A stretch of 15,225 nt of DNA. Source: Promethearchaeota archaeon. GTDB taxonomy: Archaea; Asgardarchaeota; Lokiarchaeia; Sigynarchaeales; SOKP01. This document shows, in pieces, positions 1 through 6,770 of the stretch. The position numbers and the translations under genes are program-made. The DNA is taken from contig JAHLWT010000040.1 of assembly GCA_019057775.1 (NCBI GenBank), positions 1-15,225 of the forward strand. Reading direction: 5' to 3'. Under the pieces are notes generated by a model. That model was given only the letters and a program-made list of their open reading frames with translations. It had not been told where the DNA came from and searched no databases. Numbering within the stretch: position 1 is the stretch's first letter; every line of letters starts with the position of its first letter.

Positions 1-209
1 ATAAAGCTCAATTTAAGAAACAATGCTAATAATATGAAATAAGGCAAAGATTTAATATATTGATCAGGAATCATCCCATCAAATCTCAGCCAAAAAGAGA
101 CATACATTGCGAATGAAATCAATAAAATATCAGAGATAAAAAAGAAAGCTCTCCTCTTAAAAACGGATTTCTCGAATAGTTTATTTAAGGAGTTTTGATT
201 AATTTTCAT
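1..209 (-). CDS. CapD/PglF-like membrane nucleotide-sugar dehydratase, N-terminal fragment
   Basis: This is the first 69 codons of a gene that continues past the left edge of the window. The translation begins MKINQNSLNKLF. A hydrophobic stretch at about residues 22-43 ends in the sequence WLRFDG, and a second starts near residue 53. A short aliphatic helix followed by (F/W)LRFDG and then IP is characteristic of the N-terminal membrane domain of CapD/WbpM/PglF-type proteins, whose cytoplasmic domain is a UDP-N-acetylhexosamine 4,6-dehydratase. The catalytic domain is outside the window, so the enzymatic call is inferred from the membrane domain and from the adjacent aminotransferase, which would use the 4-keto product. 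The start ATG (209-207) overlaps the aminotransferase stop as ATGA, implying translational coupling. An AAGGGGGA ribosome-binding site lies inside the end of the upstream gene at 222-229, with rather long spacing. Confidence 0.75.
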   Translation of the reverse strand, partial: MKINQNSLNKLFEKSVFKRRAFFFISDILLISFAMYVSFWLRFDGMIPDQYIKSLPYFILLALFLKLSF

Positions 210-1450
210 TTTTTGTTTTTATCCCCCTTCCAAAGGGATTGAATAATCTTTTTTAAATTTTCACAAATATAATCAATTTGCTTTTCTCTTAAATTGTTAT
301 AAAAAGGAAGTGCTATGGTTCTTTCGGAAATTTTTTCTGTTATAGGGAAATCGCCTTTTTTATATCCAAACATTTTTCTATAAAATGGCTGAAGATGAAT
401 TGGTGTAAAATAATTGCTACAACCAATCCCTTTTTCCCTTAATTTATTTAAAATTAAATCTCTATCTTCCATAGAATATTTATCTGTCAATCTTACGACG
501 TAAACAAACCAGCTTATTTTTTTATTATTTTCCAATTGAGGAATGATTAATTCTTCTATCTTTTTTAATCTCTCGTTATATAATCTGGCAACTCTTTCCC
601 TTTTAGCTAATATTTCATCAATTCTTTCTAATTGGGCGATCCCCAGAGCACAATTAATATCACTTAACCGATAGTTATAGCCAAGCCTCTCGTGCTGAAG
701 CCAACTTTCATTATCCGACCTTCCCTGGTTTCTCATGCTCCGGCACAATCTGTAGATGTTCTCATCGTCCGTAACAATCATCCCTCCTTCACCCGTGGTG
801 ATCTGCTTATTGGGGTAAAATGCGAAAACTGAACAATCTCCGATCGTTCCTACCTTTTTCCATAAATTATTTTTTATATAGTTCTCATCATTATTTTTAT
901 TTTTGATTAATTTTGACTTTTGAATTTCGCCTTTTAAATTTTCAATTTGATATTCTGCTCCCAAAGCTTCAGCAGCATCCTCAATGACTTTTAGATCGTA
1001 TTTTTTAGCCAGTCTCATAATATCCTTTATTTCACAGGGTCTTCCAAAGATATGAACAGGAAGAATAGCTTTTAGATTTGAATTTGTAGCTCTTAATTTT
1101 TTTATTTTATTCTCTACTTTATTCATATCAATATTCAGACTATTCTCGTCAATATCTACAAAAACAGGATTGGCTCTTTCAAACAAAATACAATTGGCAG
1201 AAGAAATAAAACTAAAAGGTGTGGTAATCACCCTAGCCCCTTCTCCTAGATTCAATGCTTTTATGGACAGATGCAATCCACTTGTCCCACTATTTACAGC
1301 AATTGCAAATTTAGAATCAATATAATCTGCAAATTTCTTCTCGAATTCTTCTAGTTTCGGGCCCAGACTGAGATTGGGAGTATTAAGCACCTCCATTACT
1401 CTGGATTTTTCTAAATCAGTAATGTCAGGACTTGAAAGAGGGATTTTCAT
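206..1450 (-). CDS. DegT/DnrJ/EryC1/StrS-family PLP-dependent sugar aminotransferase
   Basis: This enzyme is predicted to transfer an amino group, usually from glutamate, to a keto nucleotide-sugar in the cytoplasm. The family is recognised by its N-terminus (MKIPLSSPDI), NSGTSGLH at 53-60, EDAAEALGA at 157-165 (D158 should pair with the PLP pyridine nitrogen), and FYPNKQITTGEGG at 211-223, where K215 is the expected Schiff-base lysine. With the ATG at 1450 the protein has 414 residues, somewhat longer than usual for the family. The excess is mostly an Asn/Lys-rich insertion at about 168-197, between GAEY and KKVGTIGD, where relatives have only a few residues. A TTG nine bases upstream (1459) is in frame, but it abuts the AAGGA ribosome-binding site and is unlikely to be used. 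The gene overlaps a CapD-like dehydratase gene by four bases and follows a sugar-phosphate transferase gene by 15, suggesting it aminates the 4-keto sugar for the first residue of the repeat. PglE-like activity is plausible, but the substrate cannot be read from the sequence. Confidence 0.9.
   Translation of the reverse strand: MKIPLSSPDITDLEKSRVMEVLNTPNLSLGPKLEEFEKKFADYIDSKFAIAVNSGTSGLHLSIKALNLGEGARVITTPFSFISSANCILFERANPVFVDIDENSLNIDMNKVENKIKKLRATNSNLKAILPVHIFGRPCEIKDIMRLAKKYDLKVIEDAAEALGAEYQIENLKGEIQKSKLIKNKNNDENYIKNNLWKKVGTIGDCSVFAFYPNKQITTGEGGMIVTDDENIYRLCRSMRNQGRSDNESWLQHERLGYNYRLSDINCALGIAQLERIDEILAKRERVARLYNERLKKIEELIIPQLENNKKISWFVYVVRLTDKYSMEDRDLILNKLREKGIGCSNYFTPIHLQPFYRKMFGYKKGDFPITEKISERTIALPFYNNLREKQIDYICENLKKIIQSLWKGDKNKK
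860..949 (-). repeat. A-rich in-frame insertion inside the aminotransferase gene
   Basis: About 90 bases encode some 30 extra residues rich in Asn, Lys and Ile. They sit between two conserved blocks of the DegT fold: GAEY, and KKVGTIGD just ahead of the catalytic lysine. On the coding strand the segment is purine-rich with short recurring units of the type AAAA(T/G)(T/A) and ends in AATAATGATGAG. The flanking gene is richer in G and C. Family members normally join these blocks with a short loop, so this looks like a later insertion that kept the frame, comparable in kind to protein-coding palindromic elements of Rickettsia. Only one copy is visible here, so whether it is a dispersed repeat is unproven. 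Confidence 0.45.
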
Positions 1451-1459
1451 GCGAATCAA

Positions 1460-1464
1460 TCCTT
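1460..1464 (-). promoter_or_regulatory. Ribosome-binding site of the aminotransferase gene
   Basis: AAGGA on the minus strand lies nine bases before the ATG at 1450. It directly touches the in-frame TTG at 1459, which rules that codon out as a practical start. Confidence 0.7.
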
Positions 1465-1465
1465 A

Positions 1466-2164
1466 CTATTCTCTACAAGCATTGATTCCTTGACGAGCAA
1501 GCGTTTCAATATTGATAGATGGAATCAATCTAAAATAGCGGTCAAGGTTTGGAATCAGAGTAATCAGAATATAAACAATATCTCGGAAAGATGACCATTG
1601 TTCAAGATAGGTCAAGTTAAGCGTTACCTTCGCCGGGTATATTACCTGATCATTATAACTTTTAGGGTCATCTGTTCGATCAAGAAGTTCCTCCTCATGT
1701 CTGAAATATAAAGTTGCCAATCCCGTTATACCCGGACGTAGAGAAAGAATTGCTCGTGCACGTCCCCTTAGTCGGTCGGCATATCCAGGAACATCAGGAC
1801 GGGGACCTACTAAAGACATATTTCCCACAAAAACATTCCAGAGCTGAGGATACTCATCAAGCTTGAAGCGCCTTAACCAGCGACCAATAGGTGTTATACG
1901 TTCATCACTGGCAGTTGTGATCGAACCATTCTGCGCCCCACCAACTATCATCGTTCTAAATTTCACTACACTGAACAGTCTACCATTACGACCCACGCGA
2001 GACTGAGTGAAAAATAATGGTCCCTTTGATGAAACTCGTATAGCAAGCATGACCAAAAGCATGACTGGAGATAAAACTACTAATGCAAAAGCAACCACCA
2101 CGATATCGAATATCCTTTTATAAGTTACTTGGAGACCATTCTGATGCCGTTTTAACTTTGCCAT
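1466..2164 (-). CDS. Polyprenyl-phosphate sugar-1-phosphate transferase (initiating transferase)
   Basis: This 232-residue protein belongs to the bacterial sugar transferase family of small monotopic phosphoglycosyl transferases (PglC-like). These enzymes move a sugar-1-phosphate from a UDP-sugar to undecaprenyl phosphate at the inner membrane and so start each repeat unit. Visible hallmarks are the single hydrophobic segment at about 20-42 containing a Ser-Pro (32-33), expected to form the re-entrant helix; KFRTM at 68-72; KLDEYPQLWNV at 101-111, with the catalytic Asp-Glu pair D103/E104; and MSLVGPRPDVP at 116-126. The length matches the minimal catalytic-domain form rather than the long WcaJ/WbaP form. 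It lies between an ExoA-like glycosyltransferase gene and the aminotransferase gene with gaps of 18 and 15 bases, so all are probably co-transcribed. No clear ribosome-binding site precedes the ATG. By eye this gene is richer in G and C than its neighbours. Confidence 0.93.
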   Translation of the reverse strand: MAKLKRHQNGLQVTYKRIFDIVVVAFALVVLSPVMLLVMLAIRVSSKGPLFFTQSRVGRNGRLFSVVKFRTMIVGGAQNGSITTASDERITPIGRWLRRFKLDEYPQLWNVFVGNMSLVGPRPDVPGYADRLRGRARAILSLRPGITGLATLYFRHEEELLDRTDDPKSYNDQVIYPAKVTLNLTYLEQWSSFRDIVYILITLIPNLDRYFRLIPSINIETLARQGINACRE

Positions 2165-2182
2165 CTTTTAATATTTTAACGT

Positions 2183-3223
2183 TTATCTTGTAATCGGGCG
2201 TGGCATCTTGTAACTACGATTTTTCCAAATAAAGAAAGGCATCTTTACCAGACCAATCCATGTGCCTATTCCATAAATTAAATGAGTCAGAAAAAAGACG
2301 ATCGGTAGCAATATGCAAAACGGCTTTAACCTAAATTGGGCTTTAATTATAGCCTCGAATGTAAATGTAAAGACCCCTGAAGCATATAAAACACCTAACA
2401 AAACTATAGGAAGCCAACTCCAGATTATTACTAAGATAAAACCAATAATTAATGCTGCTACAAATAAAGCAGGAACAAAATGTCGCAAGCCAAAACATCG
2501 TGGTTGAACCCCCATAATTAAGCCAATCCAGAGACCTGTCGCATATTTTTGCTTCAAAAGTCCATACAGAGTTGAGCGAGAAATATAAGATGATTTAACT
2601 TTTGGGTCAAAGAAGAATCGGAACCCCACTTTTTTCATGCGATAATGTATCTCCACGTCCTGATTTCGCACCAGCCGTTCGTCATAACCCCCAACATTTG
2701 CAAAAACAGACCGTTTGTAGGCTGCATGTGCCAGAGTATCAACATACCGAGACACACCAGGATTTCTAAATTCCGCCGCCCCACTACCAAATTTTGATCT
2801 TTCCGCTATTGCCAAAATGCTACACCGAATGCCTGATGGCATTATAGTTATGCGTTGACCTCCAACAATGTCTTCTCCAGATAAAATATTTTTAACATTC
2901 TTAGTAATAAAATCTTTTGGGATCGAACTGTGAGCATCTACGTGCAGAATAATATCACCTTTGGCCTCAGCCAACGCCAAATTCCAACCACAGGGCAAAA
3001 TCTTCTCTGGATTATCCAGAACCTTGACATTAAGCACCTTATGTGCCTTGGCAAAATTTTCCATGATATAACGGGTGCTATCTGTAGACCGTCCATCAAT
3101 CAAAAGAAGTTCCAAACGATCTACAGGATAATCCTGCAGTAGGATATCTGAAAGAATGCCCGGCAAATATTCAGCAGAATTTTTCGCCACTATGATAAAG
3201 GAAACCAAAGGGAGGAGTGACAT
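2183..3223 (-). CDS. Family 2 glycosyltransferase, ExoA-like, with C-terminal membrane helices
   Basis: This is a GT-A fold inverting glycosyltransferase likely to add one sugar to the lipid-linked repeat on the cytoplasmic face. The N-terminal motif VSFIIVAKNS (7-16), LLIDGRSTDST at 40-50, HVDAHSS at 94-100 (in the position of the metal-binding DxD) and RNQDVEIHYRMKK at 186-198 (in the position of the acceptor-side ED motif) place it near succinoglycan ExoA-type enzymes. Hydrophobic segments at about 249-282 and 301-332 anchor the C-terminus. The reading frame is open to a TTG at 3313 inside the upstream gene. The ATG at 3223 was chosen because the GT2 fold starts six residues later and the gap to the preceding stop is then 16 bases. 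This gives 346 residues. No strong ribosome-binding site is visible. The sugar specificity is unknown. Confidence 0.88.
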   Translation of the reverse strand: MSLLPLVSFIIVAKNSAEYLPGILSDILLQDYPVDRLELLLIDGRSTDSTRYIMENFAKAHKVLNVKVLDNPEKILPCGWNLALAEAKGDIILHVDAHSSIPKDFITKNVKNILSGEDIVGGQRITIMPSGIRCSILAIAERSKFGSGAAEFRNPGVSRYVDTLAHAAYKRSVFANVGGYDERLVRNQDVEIHYRMKKVGFRFFFDPKVKSSYISRSTLYGLLKQKYATGLWIGLIMGVQPRCFGLRHFVPALFVAALIIGFILVIIWSWLPIVLLGVLYASGVFTFTFEAIIKAQFRLKPFCILLPIVFFLTHLIYGIGTWIGLVKMPFFIWKNRSYKMPRPITR

Positions 3224-3239
3224 ACTTGGCTTGGTTATA

Positions 3240-4121
3240 TCAGTTTTTCGTTGGAGTCCGCCTGCGAGCACATAAATATAAGCCAAATGGGTATACCTTG
3301 AAATATCTTTCAATAATCAATTTAATCAAATAAGCAATTTTTCTACTGAATTCAACGCCGTATGTAACAAAATAGGGATGCACTATTTCAAAATCGCTTG
3401 TTTCCAAAAGATAACGAAGGGTATGAGGAGTGAAATAGTTAATATGTCCCACCGGCATCCATTGAACCTCTCCCCAACTAGGAAGTATATATTTACGTAT
3501 ATCATTAAGATTGGGAACTGCTAATATCAAGTAACATTCCGATGCCATCAATGGTTTTAATCTTTCTATAACTTCCAGTGGGAATGGCATGTGTTCGATA
3601 ACATTATCCATTACAATTATATCAAAACGTTCATTATCCCTTTCCTGCCAAAATTCTTGGACAGTTCCTTTGAATACAGAAAGTTTTGAATCTTCCAACG
3701 CTTTTGCTCGGATAGGGGATGGCTCAATGGCCGTATAGTCATAACCTTTCGAATTCGCCAATTGATAAAGCTGTCCAAAACCACAACCAATTTCCAATAT
3801 TCGAGGTTTCCTATCTCTTAACTTTTTCACAATCCAATCTAACAATGCCAAAAGAAAAAAATGACGCGATTTCAGGACAACGGGAGTCTTAACTAAATCT
3901 AATGCTTCTTCCTCTTTATACCGCGTTGGATTAAGGGGATTCTTGACAAAAACCATGCCACAATAAGAACATCTGACGATTTCAAATATTCTCTTGCAGT
4001 AGGCAATATTGTTACGCTCAAAATATCCATCATCTTTCACTTTTCGCAAGTGAACAAATATCTCTTTTTTACAGATCGGACAAATAGAATGCTGAATATT
4101 TGTTTTTGATTTACCTATCAT
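3240..4121 (-). CDS. Class I SAM-dependent methyltransferase with N-terminal zinc ribbon
   Basis: This 293-residue cytoplasmic protein has two parts. Residues 14-54 carry CPIC and CSYC (C14, C17, C51, C54), a zinc-ribbon pattern. Residues about 105-245 form a Rossmann-type methyltransferase with ILEIGCGFG at 108-116 as SAM motif I, AIEPSP at 131-136 as the acidic ribose-binding strand, and DNVIEHM at 172-178 after strand 4. GHINYFTPHTL at 225-235 is a frequent C-terminal signature of sugar and lipid methyltransferases in polysaccharide clusters. It probably methylates a sugar or an intermediate of the glycan; O- versus C-methylation cannot be decided. The ATG at 4121 overlaps the end of the beta-propeller gene by 11 bases, with AAAGGA about ten bases upstream, so the two are likely coupled. 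Confidence 0.87.
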   Translation of the reverse strand: MIGKSKTNIQHSICPICKKEIFVHLRKVKDDGYFERNNIAYCKRIFEIVRCSYCGMVFVKNPLNPTRYKEEEALDLVKTPVVLKSRHFFLLALLDWIVKKLRDRKPRILEIGCGFGQLYQLANSKGYDYTAIEPSPIRAKALEDSKLSVFKGTVQEFWQERDNERFDIIVMDNVIEHMPFPLEVIERLKPLMASECYLILAVPNLNDIRKYILPSWGEVQWMPVGHINYFTPHTLRYLLETSDFEIVHPYFVTYGVEFSRKIAYLIKLIIERYFKVYPFGLYLCARRRTPTKN

Positions 4122-5397
4122 TGTTGATTATTCCTTTAACATCAATGATATATGAATTCCTAAAGCCTTCATGCGTAGAATCTATCGAGATTTTAGTCCC
4201 ATCCGGACTCCATCTGGGATGTAGGTCGCAGCGATAATAGCCATCATATTTACAGGGAGCAAAAAATTTGCCAATAACAATCTTTTCTTTTGTTTCTAAA
4301 TTGAAAAGGATTAGCTCTCTTATTCTCGCTTTGTTCGGGTAGGTATCTGTAACCAACCATTTTTTATCAGGAGATGTGCTAGGATGTCCATCACCGTACG
4401 TATCAAGTATTCCATCACCAATGATATCATATTCACCAGTTCTGTCTTTAAACAAAAAATATCTATCTCCTATTGGTTCTTTTCTTGCCCAAGCAACTAA
4501 TGACTTATCATCAACCCAATAATAATGCGAAACCATCCTATCATCTGCTAAACAATAGATATCAGATCCATCGTTATTAGCCGTGTACAGTCTTGAAAAT
4601 TTTCCATAAGGACCAAGCCAGCGATGCATAAAAACAAATCTTTTTCCAGATGGGGAATACATTATATGATTTATTTTATGTTGGGATTTACCCATAGTGT
4701 TACTATGATTTAAACTTATTAAATCTGCCAAGGAAAAAATTAACATTGATTTTCCTGTATCAAGATTTATTCTCCAAATCCCATCTTCTTCATAAGGCAT
4801 ATCAGATGAGAAATTTTTTACATTTACGCTATACCCATATTCAGGTCTTATTTTATCAAGTCTTTTATAATTAAGGGCAAGGACTTCTGTTCCTTCAAGA
4901 TTGACAGTCTGTATAGGCACAGAGATTATCTTTATTTTTTCTCCAGAAATTGCATCTTTAATTTTGGCCGACAAATTCCCATTTTCAATTGTATTATAAA
5001 TAATGTAATAAGTGTTTCTATCAAGCCATCTCAACATTGCCCCTTGTTGAAAATTAAATGCAGGAGTCTCGCCTCTGATATTCAACTCACCATTTTCACA
5101 ATTATAAACTCCTATTTTTGCCTTATCTTTATGTTTTTTATCAACTATATGAAATAGATAATATTTAGAATCATAACTCCAGGGCGATTTATCATAATAG
5201 CCAAAGAAGGCCTCATTGTTGTTTTTATTCTTCAATATCCCTTTCATATGAACATCTGGATGCAACTCACAAGTAAAACTTCCCTTGCGATAAATCAGGT
5301 AGGACAATCTTTGGTAGGAAAATTTTGAGATCTGCTTGAGATGTGGGTATTTATCTAATGTTGTCGCAATATGTCTTTCAAATTTGTTGTAATGCAT
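4111..5397 (-). CDS. Cytoplasmic beta-propeller (TolB/oligogalacturonate-lyase-like) protein of unknown role
   Basis: This 428-residue protein has no signal peptide and no membrane helix. It carries repeated blade-like units of the WD40/PD40 type: KSPWSYDSKYYLF at 70-82, MYSPSGKRFVFMH at 246-258, STSPDKKWLVTD at 340-351 and HPRWSPDGTKISI at 393-405. Each has the pattern (S/W)-P-D/S-G/K-(R/K)-hydrophobic strand typical of beta-propellers. The last two blades, with H338, H393 and H409, recall the oligogalacturonate lyase/TolB-like family, where histidines can hold a metal, but that assignment is only by resemblance. The N-terminal FFGYYDKSPW (64-73) is a notable conserved-looking block. The gene opens the second half of the cluster after a 176-base gap and overlaps the methyltransferase gene, so it probably serves the same glycan. 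A GGGGGA ribosome-binding site lies about seven bases before the ATG. It could be a scaffold, a lyase or a modifying enzyme; none is proven. Confidence 0.75.
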   Translation of the reverse strand: MHYNKFERHIATTLDKYPHLKQISKFSYQRLSYLIYRKGSFTCELHPDVHMKGILKNKNNNEAFFGYYDKSPWSYDSKYYLFHIVDKKHKDKAKIGVYNCENGELNIRGETPAFNFQQGAMLRWLDRNTYYIIYNTIENGNLSAKIKDAISGEKIKIISVPIQTVNLEGTEVLALNYKRLDKIRPEYGYSVNVKNFSSDMPYEEDGIWRINLDTGKSMLIFSLADLISLNHSNTMGKSQHKINHIMYSPSGKRFVFMHRWLGPYGKFSRLYTANNDGSDIYCLADDRMVSHYYWVDDKSLVAWARKEPIGDRYFLFKDRTGEYDIIGDGILDTYGDGHPSTSPDKKWLVTDTYPNKARIRELILFNLETKEKIVIGKFFAPCKYDGYYRCDLHPRWSPDGTKISIDSTHEGFRNSYIIDVKGIINNDR

Positions 5398-5435
5398 TAA
5401 AGTTCCCCCGATTTGGTAGATATCTTATAATAGGA

Positions 5436-5464
5436 CATATAATATTAAAATAAACGCGTAACAA
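5436..5464 (-). promoter_or_regulatory. Possible sigma-70-type promoter for the second half of the cluster
   Basis: On the minus strand a TTGTTA (5464-5459) and a TATATG (5441-5436) are separated by 17 bases, each matching four of six consensus positions. The predicted start would be roughly 30 bases before the beta-propeller ATG. The region is very AT-rich, so chance matches are likely. The position in the longest intergenic gap of the window supports it. Confidence 0.3.
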
Positions 5465-5510
5465 TTAAAGAAGAAAAAAAAAGCATTATCGAAGATACGA
5501 CAAAGAATTC

Positions 5511-5538
5511 AAAAAAAGTGCTGGAAAATTAGTACTTT
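5511..5538 (-). terminator. Possible weak rho-independent terminator after the glycosyltransferase gene
   Basis: On the minus strand AAAGTACT (5538-5531) and AGCACTTT (5522-5515) can form an eight-pair stem with one A/C mismatch and an eight-base loop. The stem runs into seven consecutive T residues (down to 5511). It lies 35 bases after the glycosyltransferase stop at 5574. The stem is short and has few G-C pairs, so it may only attenuate transcription. Together with the putative promoter downstream it suggests a transcription-unit boundary here. Confidence 0.35.
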
Positions 5539-5573
5539 AAACTACAAGGTCAGAATTATCCATAGCGAAAGAT

Positions 5574-6770
5574 CTAAGAATAAGTCATGGTGTGCTTAAG
5601 ATGTTTAATAAACATTTTAAATCTATTTGACCAATCCGCCTCTATTGAAATCTTATCCCGTTTTGAAAATCGCTCAGGTGTTTCCGTTTCTGGCAATTTC
5701 TCTATTACTTCTAAGCCCTTTCTGGCTGATCCTTGAACATCATAAACAACATCTAAATAGGGCTTAGCTTCATTTAATCCTGAAACCAATAATGGTTTCC
5801 CTGTAGCTAAACATTCAAAGAATTTTGCAGGGATAACTCCTCTAATATAGGAGCTATCTTTATAAAGAATTGCCAATATGTCAGCGTCTTTTAATATTTT
5901 TGGAAGTTCTAAGTTTGCCACTGGAGGTCTAATTTCAATATTAGCTGGAATTTTTTTACGAATAACAGGATTAACTACGCCAATAAAAACGACATTGAAT
6001 TTTTTGGCTAATGATTCATAAAGAGATAAATCTAAATGCGGTCCTATCCCCCCATAATAATAAATATTTTTGCATCGATTGACTTCGTCTCCACGATATG
6101 CCCGATGGAAAGATTTATAATAGACCCCAGGGGGAGAACGAAATACTTTTTTGCCACCGGATATTTCTTTGATGCGATTTTGTAAATAAAGCGAATCTGC
6201 AAAAAGAACATCGGAAATTTTTATCAATTCTTTTTCAGATAAAAGAACATCTGGCAAGGAAACGTTTGCATTAAAATTATGACGACAAATATAACTAACT
6301 GCATCCGGTTTTAATAGATTAATAATATCAATTGCATTAAAAGTAGGGCTATATACTATTATTATAGGATTCTTAATTTTATATTTTTTAAGAGTTCTTT
6401 TTATAATAAATCTATTAACTATCCTTAACCATTTAACTGGGGGACCAAGCGGTAAATTAATGGTATTTAGATTCTTTGGCGGATGAGGATATGTATTTAT
6501 AAAGCCCTTTTCCTTAGTTGGTTTAAAATAACGTATAATATGTTGTATGCGAGGCCACCGTTGTAAGGTTCTATTTATATAAAACACTTTGTGTCCTATA
6601 TTGGCAAAGCCAAGTGCCATTACTTGGCTTTGGTTATGTAAACCTTTCCAATCTAATTCGGCTATAAACACAATATCTTTTTTTTTATATCTTGCAGGAA
6701 TTTCACCTACATTGGGCATACAATCGGCAAATAATACTTTCGATGTATATTTCTTGGCTATATTTATCAT
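5574..6770 (-). CDS. GT-B glycosyltransferase, TuaH-like (family 1/4 type)
   Basis: This 398-residue cytoplasmic glycosyltransferase probably adds one sugar to the growing repeat unit. After about 30 extra N-terminal residues the first Rossmann domain starts with DIVFIAELDWKGL (32-44), typical of TuaH-like enzymes, where a D-W-(D/K)-G follows the first strand. The second domain has YYYGGIGPHLDL at 237-248, corresponding to the nucleotide-binding start of that domain, and PAKFFECLATGKPLLVSG at 314-331, the donor-binding (P/K)-FE-(Y/C)-LA-GKP motif with E319 as the likely nucleotide contact. The ATG at 6770 overlaps the stop of the preceding glycosyltransferase as ATGA, which supports this start over the internal Met18, which has no ribosome-binding site. 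A possible terminator follows the gene. The sugar donor is unknown. Confidence 0.85.
   Translation of the reverse strand: MINIAKKYTSKVLFADCMPNVGEIPARYKKKDIVFIAELDWKGLHNQSQVMALGFANIGHKVFYINRTLQRWPRIQHIIRYFKPTKEKGFINTYPHPPKNLNTINLPLGPPVKWLRIVNRFIIKRTLKKYKIKNPIIIVYSPTFNAIDIINLLKPDAVSYICRHNFNANVSLPDVLLSEKELIKISDVLFADSLYLQNRIKEISGGKKVFRSPPGVYYKSFHRAYRGDEVNRCKNIYYYGGIGPHLDLSLYESLAKKFNVVFIGVVNPVIRKKIPANIEIRPPVANLELPKILKDADILAILYKDSSYIRGVIPAKFFECLATGKPLLVSGLNEAKPYLDVVYDVQGSARKGLEVIEKLPETETPERFSKRDKISIEADWSNRFKMFIKHLKHTMTYS

Noticed and set aside
2183..3313. Longer form of the ExoA-like gene starting at TTG 3313
   Set aside because: It would overlap the methyltransferase gene by 74 bases and add residues ahead of the first strand of the GT2 fold; the ATG at 3223 fits better.
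5205..5240. KNKNNNE sequence in the beta-propeller gene resembling KNKNND of the aminotransferase insertion
   Set aside because: The similarity spans only a few Asn/Lys codons in AT-rich DNA and is too short to call a second copy of a repeat.
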